A stretch of 64,000 nucleotides of DNA from Microcebus murinus (GCF_040939455.1 NC_134112.1:24702501-24766500), one strand, 5' to 3'; positions 12,151 through 25,555 are shown, counted from the stretch's first letter. The notes: generated from the sequence alone by a model not told the origin. A program made the numbers and translations.

Positions 12151-13196
12151 TCCCCTCCTTTTTAAAGAAGACAAGCTTTAAAAAAAAAAACAAAAAAAAA
12201 ACCCAAAAAACCAAAATACACATTTGCTCTGGACCAGTCATTCTGGATTATTGCAGTATTCTTAAAACCTTGACACCAAGTTGCCAACCATCCTGAGAGC
12301 CAATGTAGACCATTGGTTGGGATGGAAAAGAACGTTCTTTTCATGTATTCCTTCTGTCTTTGCATATTTGCAGGAGGGTATATTTGTTGTTTTAGAAATT
12401 GGTGATAATTTAATAATTTATCTTGGATTTGTTAATAGACAAAAACATATATAAGGACTAAACTGCAGAGAAAAATGAGTGTGAAGTGACGTGAAGTCAG
12501 TTTGTTCAGGTCACCCTATCCCCTCCAGATCCAGGTGGACAGTGTTTATACCACCCATCTTCTCATATTAGAATAAACATGGAAGAAGGCCAGCTTTCTG
12601 CCGGCTATTAATAAACCTGTTCTTAAATTAAGAATTTTGTCATTGTTTAATGTTTCCACTCTACAAAATCATGTAACTAGATAATATAACTTTTTTTAAG
12701 GGCAGGAAAACTCTACTTAGATACATTTTCCAGTAAAATGAAAAACTCAATGTTACAGGCCTCCAATTCACTTGTAGTACAGTTAAATTCTAGTGAAACA
12801 AAAAAATTCATATACTTCCTTTGAGTGTGTGTCATTGACATTTCATCTGTTTCTCTTTAAATTGTCTTGTGCTTTTTACTTTTTCATTCTTTTGCTAATA
12901 TTTTATTTATTCCTTATATAATCCCAGTAAATTAGGTTAGATAATATTTTAATGAGATGAAATGGGGGCCACACAGAAGGCAAAAGTGTGCAGTATCACC
13001 TGGCTAATTGTGTGGCAACGTGGACTTTGTGGCAGTAAGAATGGAAGTTAACATTTTTAACCTTTAAATTGGCAAAGCTACAAAAGTCTGTTCTTAGTAA
13101 AGGTGGCAAAAATGTGTAGTTTCATAGACTATTTTGATTATGTAAATTACTTTAAGCTATTCAAATAATAGTTTGGCAGTATGCATCAGAAGCTTA

Positions 13197-13219
13197 ACAC
13201 ACACACACACACACACACA
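13197..13219. repeat. (CA)n microsatellite
   Basis: About eleven uninterrupted CA units. Confidence 0.95.
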
Positions 13220-13324
13220 AATTTCTCTAGTAATTCCACTTCTAAGAATTTGTCTCTTTAAGTTAAGGGTACATGTAAAGATTAGTTGTAAGAATGTATT
13301 CTGAGCATTGTTAAGAACACTGGT

Positions 13325-14075
13325 TTTCAATGTACCCTTCATGGATCCCTAGGGTGGCCATGAAGTCAAAATTATTTTTCTAATAATATAGTAATAACTC
13401 ATGGTACAAAAGGAATAGTGAGTACAACTGCTGCCCCTTAGCATAACTCAAGACAGTGGTCTTGTGTGCTTAACAGCCACAGTGTGCAGTTTCACTTAAG
13501 AATGTCCTTGATGAAACATTAAAAATTATTTTATTAAATCTTGATTTTGAGTACATCTATTTTTATATTTGATAAAATGGGAAATAGGCATAAAACCCTT
13601 CTGCTACAATTGTTACTGTAGTTGTCTTAAGGAAAAGTACTTAAATGGTTGTTTGAGTTGCCAGCTGAACTATCTGCTTTTTTGTAGAACACCATTTTTA
13701 TTTGAAAGAATGACCAACAAGACATTTTATAGAAAAAGAACAAAGTGAGCCTGTTACTTCAAGGAAAGCAACTGGCAATATTTGTTGCCAATGATAAAAT
13801 TGGATCTTTCAAGTAAAAATTAGAATTTTGAAAAACTTGCATCTGACTATATGAGTCTAACAGCTTCCAAATATTTAAAAAGACTTTTGTGATGATTTTG
13901 ATGATGCTATTAAAGAATGGGAGTTTCTGATACTGTATATGGGTAATTTGGAACATTTGCATAACTCATTGCACCAGTGTTTTCCAAATGACCATTGTAC
14001 GATGTTACAAAATTATTCCTGGGAGAAAGATTCAGTCAAAGTGCAAAGTAGACTGAGAATCTTTTGGGGTTTTTG
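13325..14075 (+). pseudogene. hAT-family transposase relic
   Basis: A decayed stretch of a hAT DNA transposon gene. Residues such as KQLAIFVANDKI, SFK.KLEF.KTCI and, after a frameshift, NLEHLHNSLHQCFPNDHC and MLQNYSWEKDSVKVQ resemble the region before the C-terminal dimerisation domain of hAT transposases and of domesticated relatives of the ZBED5/FAM200/SCAND3 type. Stops and frameshifts break the frame many times. The upstream text (CTGCTGCCCCTTAGCATAAC, GAATGTCCTTGATGAAAC) also belongs to this repeat. It is cut off at about 14075, just before the Alu at 14091. I recognise the family by pattern and cannot name the subfamily. Confidence 0.6.
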
Positions 14076-14090
14076 TTTATTGGGTTTAAA

Positions 14091-14367
14091 AAATTTTTTT
14101 TTGGTGACAAGGTCTCTGTTGCCTGTGTTAGAGGGCAGTGGCATCATCGTAGTTCACTGCAACCTCAAACTCCTGGGCTCAAGCAGTCTTCCTGAGTAGC
14201 TGAGACTACAGGCACACGCCCCTATACCTGGCTAATTTTTTTATTTTTTATAGACACGGGGTCTAATTATGTTGCTTAGGCTGTTCTTGAATTCCTGGCC
14301 TCAAGTGATCCTCTTGCTAGGCCTCCCAAAGTCCTAGGATTACAAATGTGAGCCACTATGCCCACTC
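14091..14367 (-). mobile_element. Alu, old (AluJ-like), antisense
   Basis: Contains GTTCACTGCAACCTCAAACT, AGTAGCTGAGACTACAGGCA and GGCCTCCCAAAGTCCTAGGA in order after a T-rich start. It lacks the lemur-specific linker and is well diverged, so it is an old copy shared more widely among primates. Confidence 0.88.
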
Positions 14368-14640
14368 TTTCCATCACCTGAACAATTATTTTACACCTTC
14401 TCTTCAAACCTCTAGTACCCTTCCACAATGTCAGCTGATGACCTTCCTTTTTACTTTCGCTGAGAAAGTACACACAGTCAAGAAAGAACTTCCACATGAT
14501 CCCACAAGCCTGTCTACCAAGCCACATGCATTTTATGTATATACTCTGCCTTCCCTCCTGTCACAATTGATGAACTATCTATCAGTGGTCTCCCTGAAGT
14601 TAACCTCTATACTTCTCCACCTCTTTTCCTTCTCTCCAAT
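14368..14640 (+). mobile_element. possible L2-type LINE coding relic
   Basis: ATGTCAGCTGATGACCTTCC, TTTACTTTCGCTGAGAAAGT and GTCACAATTGATGAACTATC resemble L2/CR1-clade ORF2 text in sense. It lies directly before an L2 3' end at 14700-14860 in the same orientation. Weak. Confidence 0.35.
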
Positions 14641-14699
14641 TAAATCAGAACCTCTAGGAGTTGTTCTGGGGGTTGGGGTTGAGAGCAGTTGGGGTTGAG

Positions 14700-14860
14700 A
14701 AACACTCTACTAGAATATAAGCTCCACAAGACCAGGAGTTTGTTTTGTTTTGCTCACTGCTGTATTCTCTGTGCCTGTAACAATATGTAACACGTAGTAG
14801 ACACTGAGACCTGTGTTGAATGGGTAGATGAGTGAATGGACAAATGAATGAATGAATCTT
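14700..14860 (+). mobile_element. L2 3' end
   Basis: AGAATATAAGCTCCACAAGA, TTTGTTTTGCTCACTGCTGT and the GAATGAATGAATC terminus give a sense-strand L2 3' UTR. Confidence 0.75.
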
Positions 14861-17101
14861 TCTAGAATGAAAAGATATAAATTACAGTATAAGCTCTGGA
14901 GAGCATAAAACATACCTAATAAATCATCTTTCCCTGTGTTTATGATCAAATTGGAAGCTAAAGTATATTCATCTAACAATTGAAAGGTTTTCTACTGAAT
15001 TATTACAAAAATATCCCCATATGAAAATTTTTCCTAGAATTTTTATGCAGTCAATCCTAGTTATCTGGGGTTTTTTGGTTACTAAGAACTAGGATTTTTC
15101 TGATTTCTAAGTGATTAAGCTTTGCTTTTCAAATGGATTTCTTTGGTGGCCCTTTCACAAGCCAGTGGATCTGTACAAATCCAAAAGTGTTCTTTTTACT
15201 CATCACTGCTACTCAGAAGACCTGATTCTACTGCCTGCTCCATCACTTTTTCTCATCTATAAAATGAGGCAGGACATGATGATTCTTGTATTGGCAAATG
15301 CCTATTATGGTTTCCCTATAATTGATTGTATTTCTTTCATTAAAATCAGGGGAAGCATGTTTGTTTTCTTGATACCTCTGTTTTGTGACACATCGTAAGA
15401 AAAACAGCCACATATATTTTCATTTTGTTCTATATCTCTTTTCCCTGATCCTAATTTGTAGAAGTGTGGCTATTCACACAGACACCTATGTATTTTGAAA
15501 ATGTACATGTGTAAAATACATGCAGTGCAGTTTTAGTATAGGAGTAAGCATTATGGATTTTCATGGGCTGTAACTCAGTAGCATGGCAGTATGTTATAGA
15601 ACTAGTCCATGAATCCTGCCTTTCTTACTAATGTGAGTCAAATAGTATTATGGTAAATATACCTAGCTTCTTTTTTGGTGGTTGAGTTTTTATTTGTAAG
15701 ACAACCCTAAAATGGAACTCAGCTATGTCATTTCTGTACATAATGTTCTGGTAGATACCCTAGAACAAACACCATTAGTGTGGTTAGTCATTTACTTGGG
15801 AAGTTATTACCAGGGCAAACTCAGAGCTACTAGAGACAGAAAGTACATATGCAAACCTGCTTTTTAAAATGGAGATACAGAGTATCTCAGCAATGTAATA
15901 ATATAAGTTAATGAATAATTATTCAGTTTATAGAAATTTGACTCGGATGTTTCAAGAAAGTATCTGTTTTATAAATCAAGTGACAGCTATTTTCCTCCAT
16001 TGGTCTTTGAGTTGAAATTTTTTCTCCTTCACTTTCTGCCCTTTTAGAAGACACAGTAATCTTAGAGCAGTTCCATGCTCTCTTTAAAACAACAACAACA
16101 ACAAAAAACCTTTCATGATATTGATGTTTTTGGATTCTAGACCTGTTGTCACATGACATATTTCTTACTCTGAATTTGTCTGGTTATTTCTTATTAATTT
16201 CAAGTTAAATCTTTTTGGTTACCATATAGAGCCTAATTAAAAAAAAAAAAAGAGGTTAGCATTCAGTTGTAGAGAATCTTGACTTGTTCTGTCTGTTCTC
16301 AGATGCTTTTCTTTTGGTCCCAACCTCTCAACCTAGGTGTAAGAAAGCAGATGTTGGATTTAATTTTTGCATATACTAAAAACCTAGCTTATTGTAATGA
16401 AGAAAGTTTAGTTCTGTTTTTAGTAAAAAAATCAGGTGTCCAGTTTTTACTATAATAAGCCTTTCTGAAACCTGGTAGGATGGTAGGATGTGTCCTTTTC
16501 TGCTACCTCATAGGAATCTTATAATAGCAGCATTAAATAATCTCTTTTGAAAAGCCAGTCTTTCAGGTTTACATCTTATCAAAAATGGCCCATTGTGTGA
16601 AACAGAAACAGACTGAACTGCAAGAGAACATACTCTAAATTGCACTGAGAAAATGAATATTTCATACCAGCACTCTGTCTTTATATACATGCTCATGGAA
16701 TGAAATATGAAATTATAAAATCTGTGTTTATAGATCCTTCTGATCTAATCTGGTTATTTTTGAAATTTATGTTAAGAGTTTAACAGTGATCTTTATAACC
16801 AAAATGATATCTTACTATATATATAACCCTAATTTACAATACTAAGAAAATAAGTATTTTAAATGCCATATGAGCTTATAAAATTTTGTATCTTCAAAAA
16901 ATGTTTCTCTTAATTGTAAAAACTGTTGATGTACAATGTCTTCAGCCTTACCTTTTCAGAACCCTATTAACTTTCACTTAGCAAGATTTAGTAAGCTGAA
17001 CTCTCTAAAATAATGTTTTTATTTAATGATTTGGTGTTTATATTTTCATACTAAAGAATAGTAGGTGTTAATAACAGTATTTACTGTGAGGTGTAAGGAG
17101 G

Positions 17102-17121
17102 TTTTTTTTTTTTTTTTTTTT
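17102..17121. repeat. poly-T tract
   Basis: Twenty T residues, not attached to any recognisable SINE body. Confidence 0.9.
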
Positions 17122-18439
17122 GAGGTCAGCAGTGTTTAGATTAATCAGGTTGACATTTCTTGCTGGTGGGTCATGAACTGTTGATAATAGCATTAAATGG
17201 TGATTCAGTTGTTGCAGAAGGTACAACTCATTATCCAGCTACTATATTAAATCATCAGAGAAAACAACTGGCACCCCACACCCATGTGTTCTGTAGTAAT
17301 GATACGTGAGGGAAGTATATATGTTTCTTTTGTTTGTATCTTAAATTTATTGAAGGCTTAGTCACGTTCTCAAAGGATGCTACAGCATTTGCTTACTACT
17401 TTAGAGAACAAGGATCAATATCTTGGCTGAATTGGGGGGATGAAGAGATATATAATCCTTTTAGTAACATACCCAAAGTCTTCTCTTAATATTGTGAACC
17501 TTTGTGAAACCTTGTTTTAATAATGAGTGTGCCTGGCTTGCAAGTAATAGAAGCAAATATATTTATGGATTTGTAAATTGGGTTTAATTTTAATTTAAAT
17601 TATTACCATAGACATATGGGTTCTTTAAAAAGATTTGTATTTATTTTAAGGGAGAGATGATGCTTGGAAAGTTAAAAAATATGCTATAGTAGTACATTTC
17701 TTGATCAAAATTTACTGTTATTGTTACAAAAATCTCTTCTTCAAGAAAAATTTAAGAAATGAGCTAGATCTTTTTACAATTGCTAATCCATTACCTTTAA
17801 AGATAAACCTCAGTAGTTCAGTATGCAGTGAATCAGCAATTACTGGTATCTGAATTTTAAATTCAAGTGTTTTCAGAATGTCCTGTGTGTGTATAGGCAA
17901 GTAAATAGATATAGCATGACAATTATATTAACGTTGATTTATCTTCTCATTAGATAGTAGAGAATTAATGAAGTCAATTCTAAATATTAATAATTTACCC
18001 CAAACACCCAGCCCAAGGTCTCACAAATAAGTACTTGGTCACAATTTGTTAATGAATGTGCAACACTGGGCAAAAGCAGGAAAGTTTTTTAGCAGCTTGT
18101 GTTTTTTTAAGGATGGAAGAATAGGAAAAATGAATATTTCCCTTTATAGGGAAAAGGAATATTAACATCTTCAAGTAATTGCCTTATTTGGGGTAAATAG
18201 GTTCTTGAATCATGCTGACTCTTTGAGAGAAACAATATAGCATTAGAAAATAATAGGCCACTAGAGGTCACTGTTTAGTAATCAACTTTTAATGAACCAG
18301 AACAGTCAGGAAAGCCAAGAAATTACAGTGTGGATTTTTCTAATTATGAATTCATATTTAATCGTTCAATGACATCTTAGCTGTGGAAATGGTTCTATAT
18401 ACTTTGCATATGTGGTTATGCTAATACACTATTATATTT

Positions 18440-18560
18440 CTCTGATGTTGGTCCTCCATCATTACAGTAGTACATTGCCAAAGGCTTTGTTATCTAATCT
18501 TAATTAGTAATTATGAGACTAATTAACTTTGTTACTACCTCCACCCATTTTGTGGGTCAA
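18440..18560. promoter_or_regulatory. candidate homeodomain-site cluster
   Basis: Three TAATTA cores lie within 27 bases: TTAATTAG (18500-18507), TAATTAT (18508-18514) and CTAATTAA (18519-18526). No repeat family explains the segment. Such clustering is typical of conserved developmental enhancers but can arise by chance in AT-rich DNA. Confidence 0.25.
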
Positions 18561-19329
18561 AAGTTCTTTTGAAAATAAAGTTTCACTGTAAATAAGAGTT
18601 ATATTTAAGTGAACATGGTTGTAATGGTTATAATCAATTCCTTCCTCTTCCCCTTGTCTTCATATTTCATTCTTTTGGTTCCTCTTGCTCCCATGCCTGT
18701 TTTCTGCTCTCTCTCTTATCTGTTTTTTCCCCTTTCTCCTTTGAATTCCTTTTCCACTTTAATGTGAATCAGCCACTTTATTTCATGAGTGACTGAGTGT
18801 TTCCTCAAGCTTTTCAGCCTTGATTCCACGAGTAGTAGAATGTGACTTTTACTACATATGTTATAGGAATCCCAGGGTGGGCAACTTGAGCTGAGCCAAC
18901 CAGCAAAGGGAAGATTGTATACACATAAGCAAGCATGCTACTGCTGTGGTTGCTGGGAGCAGATGGCCCTCCTTAGCCTGTCCAGCCCACAGTCCATTAA
19001 GGAAAAGGCAGATTTCCCTACTCATGTGATGAAAACTGTTTTCTTCCTAACAGGCTAGGTTGGTTGCCCAAGAGGAGGCTTTCTGATTATAGAGAAAAAA
19101 CTGAACATGTGCACATGTGTTTCCTTGAAAACAGCCCTGTGCATTCTTGCTTAGAAAGCAGGTACATCAGCACATTGCTGCTCAGACTTCCTCTACTTCT
19201 TGCTGCCTTTACCACCCCTGCTGCTAGGCCACCTCTGTAGGGTTATGTCCACTTCACTGGAAGTTTGCTTCAGTCTACCCAAGATACACTTCTGATACAT
19301 TGCTTAGGAACCTTTTATGATTTCTGATG

Positions 19330-19740
19330 CTCATCCAGTCCAGCCCAGTCTTCTCAGCCTGCAATTCAAGGCCCTCCACAGCCTGAATCCAATGTAACTT
19401 TTCTACTCTTGTTTCCTACTGCTACTTTCCATGTACCTTAATTCTAGCCAAATTGAACCAATCACTATTTCTTAAAGGTTTACCTCATTTACTCAAGTCA
19501 CTGGTTCATTTTATGTTTTCTTCTACTCTAATCTCTTCCTTATTTTTTATCTGTCAAACTCTAAGCCCAGTGCAGATGCCACCTCCTGTGAGATCCTCTT
19601 CAGATAGAGGTGGCCCACCCTGTGAGGTAGCCTAACATGGAGAGCACTTAGCATCCCACCTCCCACTGTAGTTACTGTGTACCTTTGTTCTCTCCTCAAG
19701 TACATTGTGAATCCATTAAGTCCAGGGATTCTTGGCAAAT
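19330..19740 (+). mobile_element. L2 LINE 3' region
   Basis: TTCAAGGCCCTCCACAGCCT, AGTGCAGATGCCACCTCCTG, TAGCATCCCACCTCC and CATTGTGAATCCATTAAGTC follow the sense L2 3' UTR. Open frames of 60 and 121 codons across it are accidental. Confidence 0.65.
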
Positions 19741-20924
19741 AAATTAAGAGTGCCAAAATTTCCAATAATAAACCATTTGGCAGGTTGTCTGGCTTTATAA
19801 TTTTAGTCTGGGAAAATTTAAATGATTTTATAATCCTAATGTTTGTGATGTTAGGGAAGGTTGTGGGGATATTCTTAGCTGGAACTCTTTTCTGCAAAAG
19901 ACCTTTGTTCAATAAGTCGAATTCTGTCTGAACACATGAGAATAATAGTTAAGTTGCCCTTCTTGATTACCTACTTTGTAATATCACTGGGAACACAAAC
20001 AGTTCTCTATTTAGTTTCCTAAGTGAGAGGAGAATGTATTTTATACTTAAAATGGTACACCTAATATGTGTGTAGCTCTATTTTGAAGAAATTTAAGAGT
20101 TTAATTAAAATAACCTTTTATTTATAACAGCTCCATATTTCTTGTGTTTTGGTAAAAATAAATATGTAAGATGTGGATTTTAAGCTTGAACTGTATTTTT
20201 CAGCTCTTTTCAAGTATTATTTCCAGTGGATCCGTAGTGTGTAAATTCTGTATTATTAGAGAGGGAAGTGTGTATAAACAATTCTTTTTTCTCTCCTAGC
20301 ACAGCAATACCTGAAAAGTTTTGCATGCCTAAGCCTACATATGTGCTTTGTTATGACAGAAGCTAACTTGCAGGGTTTTTTGTTTGTTTATAAATCAGGC
20401 ATGTAAAGTGTTACCTGTTTGAAGTTTAGAGCATACTTTTCCTTGGAAACAATATTTTCTAATATATTTAGGTCTCTGTTGACCTCAAGTATATTCTACC
20501 CAGAATATCCCTAAATTGTAATACTATTAGTATCATGTTTGTTTGGGAAATGATTTCAGAGATCCAGCTTGGGATGCCAGCCAGGATGCCAGCCCCTCCT
20601 ATCCTATGAGAAAATCCACTTACTGCTTTGCTTCTTCCTCCCCTTTTCTAAGCTTTGGGATCTAAATTTTCTGTAGGGATTCACGTACTCTTCCAAAATT
20701 TCAGCTATCTTATTCCTGTAGAATTTTTCTAATTCTGTATTTCATCACAGTCTTTTCTGATTTCTAGACCTGCATTTTTATCTATTTGGACCCACAAGTC
20801 AAGCTCATTTTCAAAGTCAAGTTCATCTTTTTTTCAATACAACCAGCTCTTTCTCTTGATTCCCTATTTATCATGTATTACAATTTTAGTTTTTCTTCCT
20901 TTTTAGGCTCAAATTCTGAAAATG

Positions 20925-21226
20925 GCACTGTTCAATAGAAATAAAATAAGCCACAAATAAATTTTCTAGTCACCACATAAAAAAGTAATAAACACAGGTG
21001 AACATAATTTTAATAATATATTTTATTTAACCCAATTATCTAAAACATTGTAATTTCAACATGTAATCAATATAAAAATTATATTGAGGTATTTTATATC
21101 CTTTTTTAATACTAAGCCTTTGAAATCTGGTATGTATTTTATACTTAAAACATATCTAAATTTGAACTAGTCGTATATCAAGTGGTCAACAGACACGTGT
21201 CTAGTAGTTACTCTGTTGGACAGTGC
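20925..21226. mobile_element. short non-autonomous DNA transposon (hAT/MER type)
   Basis: Starts GCACTGTTCAATAGAAATA and ends CTCTGTTGGACAGTGC, an imperfect terminal inverted repeat. Between them lie TTTTAATAATATATTTTATT and CATGTAATCAATATAAAAAT, familiar text of an abundant mammalian element. I place it among the hAT-derived MER repeats but am unsure of the exact name. Confidence 0.65.
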
Positions 21227-21389
21227 ACAGCCTTAGAGTCTGCTGCTACATTTTCCTCCTCTCAGCCAGCGAAATATTGTGATTCTACAATGTCTGCCAA
21301 AGATCCTTCAATGTGTGCAAAGAAATTTACAGGATTTTCCTCTTTCCCTCTCTCCTATATGTCCCCCACTCCTGTTTTTAGAATAGTAT

Positions 21390-21740
21390 GTATATCAGGT
21401 TCTTTGCTAGAATAAGTCATAATTCTTGCTCTCGAGGAGCTCACACTTTAGTTAATGAGATGGGCATGGAAAAGGGCACTGCATTACAGTGTAGTTTGAT
21501 AATTGCCATAACAGAGGTACAGACAAGTTCTGTGATAAGTTGATGATGCAGTTAGAGTCATCCACTAGTACTAGATCTGACTGCTAGGCCAATTGCTTTC
21601 CTCTAAAGAACTGATAGGTGTTTACCATGTATTCTAGAGTTGGGTATGGATGTTTTAAGAAGAGAGAAGTTTTCAAGGTTGAGAATTGGAAAATGGCATA
21701 GCATATTTGAAGAAGATTGTGAGAGTTAGTATATCTGGAG
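21390..21740 (-). mobile_element. L2 fragment, antisense
   Basis: CTCGAGGAGCTCACACTTTA and GTACAGACAAGTTCTGTGA resemble the reverse complement of the L2 3' UTR. Diverged. Confidence 0.5.
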
Positions 21741-22689
21741 TTTTAATTATTTGTTCAAAATTCAACTACTTATTATTTTCTGAACAAATCCCATACTTAC
21801 ACCTTTATGCATTAGCTTTTGCAGTTCACCTTACCTAGAATTTTTCTCTCTGCCCCAAGTCATTTCATGCTAGCATTATCATAATCTTAATCATCTTTCA
21901 TGGCCCATATTGATCTGATCTTTTTAGTGAACCATATTCTCCTCTCCCTCTTCTATTTACATGCCCCAAATGAATGTGATATTTCCCTCCTTTGAATTTT
22001 GAACATTTTAACTTTTGTATGGCAATTAATTTTTTTGTATTAAAGTAAATTTTATAGTGCAGTAATTCTTGTCTGGATCATAAAACTTAATTTGAGCAAC
22101 AAATGGCTCTTTTGTATACCTTGAAGAGCTGCAATTGGGTTCCTTGATACAGAAGTACTGGTATTCATTAAATACTTGATTTGTGGATAGTAAATATTTT
22201 TATGAGATCTTTAAAACAAAAAAAAAAATTAAGCGCAAAATTGAAGTGATCTAGAGATTCCAAGTAACCAAATGTTTCTTTTAGATTACTTTCATGGAAA
22301 GTCTTCATTAACTTGATTGACTGCTATATCTAGTTGGATGAAATTTCTTGATTTCACTTGTAAAAGTAGATGCCATAAAAACAACATTCTGTTGTAAATT
22401 TTTAGTATATAAGTGCTAATGGTAAAGATGAAACCTATTTTCTTATAGGAAAACAGTTAAAGGTGTCTTGGTATAAAAATGAGATGGAAATTAATCTTTT
22501 CTTTGACATATAAGGATCTATTTTGTTTTTTATATAGCCATCTCTGCTTCTGGCAGTATGGTGAACAAGGTATATTAAAATACTCTGCTGCTGTAAAATA
22601 CCCATGTGCTGGATAAATTACAGCAAACTTACTTTTAAATGTATTTCAGATTCCTCAAAAGATAAGGGAAATTTTCAATGACCAAATAA

Positions 22690-23200
22690 TTGAGTAGTAA
22701 CCTGAAATAAGAATGTTAATGCACCCAGAAGCTCTGGCTACCCAGGGAGCAAATGCTGATTCCAGGAACAAGGGGCTCTGGGGATTAATGGTTACAAGTA
22801 AAAAAATCATCAGGGTAATAGGAACCTAGGCCCTGTGCTTACACAAAGTGAGGAAGCTGACCCCCACTCCCAGCCCCCAAAAGCCAAAATACCCAAAGAG
22901 ATTATACTCTCAGGCAGAAAGGGTTGTCTATGGATAATCTGCCTATTGGTTAAAGAATCTAACTAGGAAATCTGTTTGTCTACCCTAGTTATAGGTTGGG
23001 AAATAAAAGATATCAGTTTTCTGTGAATCTTTATAACAGTAGCTTTGAACTTATAGGTACAGAGTTCAAATTTAAATTACTCACCCAATTGGGAAAATAT
23101 CCAACTAATAAATTAAATTTTAGTTCTTCTAAGCTGATAGGACTAGTAGGGTCTGTCATCCACAGAAATAATAAAAATCTTTTCTGCTAAAGATACTGTT
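22690..23200. other. unassigned, repeat-like sequence
   Basis: GCTCTGGCTACCCAGGGAGC through CTGCCTATTGGTTAAAGAAT to AGGTTGGGAAATAAAAGATA reads like an old interspersed repeat directly before an L1 3' end. I could not place it in a family. A 64-codon open frame here has no recognisable feature. Confidence 0.3.
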
Positions 23201-23214
23201 AAGAGACAGAAAAG

Positions 23215-24110
23215 ATAAGCTGCAGACTGAGAAAATATTGCAAATTTGCTATCTAACCAAAGATGCTATCCATGATACATAAAGATTTCTCAAAAGTCAA
23301 CAAAAAACCAACACAATTAGAAAATGGACAAATTATTTCAACATACACATCACCAAAGAAGATACATAATTGGCAAATAAGCACATGAAAAGATGCTCAA
23401 CGTTATTAACCATTAGCAAAATTCAAAATGACGATGAAATCCCACTATACACCATTTTTATACAAAAGCTACAACTTTTCAAAAAACAACAGTATAATTG
23501 CTGATGAGGATATGGAACAACTGGAATGTTCATACATTCCTGGTAGGAATGCAAAATAGTGCAGCCACTTTGGAAAACAGCTTGCCAACTTTTTATAAAG
23601 TTAATCATACATTTATCTAATGTCCCAGCAATTCTGCCCCTTGGTGTTTACCCTGGACAAATGAAAACTTATGTACACACAAAAACCTGTACCAGAATTC
23701 ATGATCCACCAAAATGGAAAACAACCTAAAAATCCTTCAGTGTATAAAAACCTGTTCTGTGTCCATACAGTGAATACTGCTCAGCTATATAAAGCAATGT
23801 GCTACTGATACTCAAAATAACAGGTAAATCACAAAGGCATTATACTAAGTGAAAGAAACCAGCATGAAAAGGTTATATACTGTATGATTACATTTATAGA
23901 ACATTTTGGAAAGACAAAACTATAGAAATATACCACAAATCAGTTGTTTTACAAGTTGGGGTAAGCAAAAGGGTTTGATCACAAAAGGGTAGCATGAGGA
24001 AATTTTGGGGGGTGATGGAATTTTTCTGTATCCTGATTGATGATGGTGATTACATGAATGTGTACAGGTTAAAACTCATAGAACTTCACACACAAAATTA
24101 AATTTTAGGG
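23215..24110 (+). mobile_element. old L1, 3' end of ORF2 plus 3' UTR (first copy)
   Basis: Sense L1 text: CAAAAGTCAACAAAAAACCA, AGCACATGAAAAGATGCTCA, CACTTTGGAAAACAGCTTGC, CAATTCTGCCCCTTGGTGTT and GGAAAGACAAAACTATAGAA. All frames are broken. A similar but separate L1 3' end lies at 25556-26435. Confidence 0.8.
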
Positions 24111-24139
24111 CATGTTAATTTCACAATGAGAAAGGAATG

Positions 24140-25555
24140 ACTAAATGTAGATGTTTTCAGTAAACAAATACTGATAACATTTAACACCAAGAGATGTACA
24201 CTAAAAGAACATCTAAAAGATGTCCTTTGATCCTAAAGGAAAGCCTGAGATGTAATAAGAAATAGTAAGCAAGGAAGAAATGTAAATATATAAATTTAAA
24301 TGGTCCATAAGATTGGGTAATTTAAATTTATTTGGGTAAATCTAAAAATGTTACCTAAATAAATAATATATAAATTATGAGATTAAAGAAAGAAAGAAAG
24401 AAAATACTGAACAACAATAAGGTGTAAGCCAGGAGAATCTAAAGGTCTCATGTTTGAAAGGTATGTTAAGATGTTGATTAACTTTCGAGTTAATTCAAAA
24501 TGCTACAATTTCTAAAACAATAAAAACCAAGTATATTATTTCTAAACCAGTAAAGGGGAAAAATAAAAAGAAAGCCTGATTCAATTTAAAAGACAAGAAT
24601 GGAATGGGGGAAAACCTCACAAAACAAACAAAAAAACGCATGAGGGAAAAGCACGAAATAAAATTGAACAAATTGGATTAAATATGCCAAACCAAAGACA
24701 TATATTTGTCGTATTGAACACACAATCCTTAAAACATAAAGACAGACAAAATACAAGTATCTTTTTGGTATACTGGGCAAATTCCAACCCAAAGAAAGAT
24801 GGATTTACTAATATCCAATAAATGGGTTAATTAATTAGATGTAACAGTCTTTAAAATTGAAAAGCATCATTAGGGATAAAGGGGATCATTAATAACGATA
24901 AGGTTTAGTTCACCAATAAGATGTGAAAATTTGAATGTATATGTACTGTGCTTGCTAAAATAACCCAAAAGATGTATAGAGCAAAAAAGTATAGAACTAC
25001 AAGGAGAAATTGATAAATGTCTACCATCATAGTGAGATATTCCAGTATATTTCTCAAGCAATTGATGATCAAACAACAAAAATAGTGGTAAGGATATATA
25101 TTTGAGTAACAATAAGCTTGATCAGGTGGACATATATAGAACCTCATACTCAGCAATTGAAGAAGAAATGTGTTTCTCAAGACACATGGAAAAATTATTG
25201 GGCCACAATGCAAGTCTCCACCATCAAAGAATCTATATTTTACAGATCTTATTCTCTGACCACAAGGCAATTTAATTAGAAATCAGTAGCAAAAATACAA
25301 TTAAAACCTGTACATTTGAAATTTAAAATCACAATTCTAAAGAATTCATATTCTTTAGTCAAAGAAGTCATGTAAGAAAGAAAATTTAAAATTCAATAAT
25401 GTAAATACTACATAGTAAACTGGGATGCAGCTACAGCAGAACTTTTAAGAAACTGAATGCAAGATTCGAATGAAATTTGAAAATATAAGGAACAAGCTGA
25501 GTATAAGAATTTTTAAATTAAAATTTTCCTCTATAAAAAGACAGTGAAAAATTAA
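24140..25555 (+). mobile_element. ancient L1, 5' part of ORF2 (endonuclease region)
   Basis: Diverged L1 text in consensus order: CACCAAGAGATGTACACTAA, then ATGCCAAACCAAAGACATAT, GGGATAAAGGGGATCATTAA, GAGAAATTGATAAATGTCTA, GATCAGGTGGACATATATAG, TTCTCTGACCACAAGGCAAT and GGGATGCAGCTACAGCAGAA. It is interrupted at about 25556 and seems to resume beyond 26440. Long open frames on the opposite strand are artefacts. Confidence 0.7.

Noticed and set aside
19547..19912. 121-codon minus-strand frame
   Set aside because: Spans an L2 3' region plus flank; no family resemblance.
20551..20620. GGGATGCCAGCCAGGATGCC as a possible exon or repeat
   Set aside because: Only an 11-base near-duplication; no splice sites or homology.
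24905..25270. 121-codon minus-strand frame
   Set aside because: Antisense of L1 ORF2 endonuclease text; hydrophobic residues reflect A-rich sense sequence.
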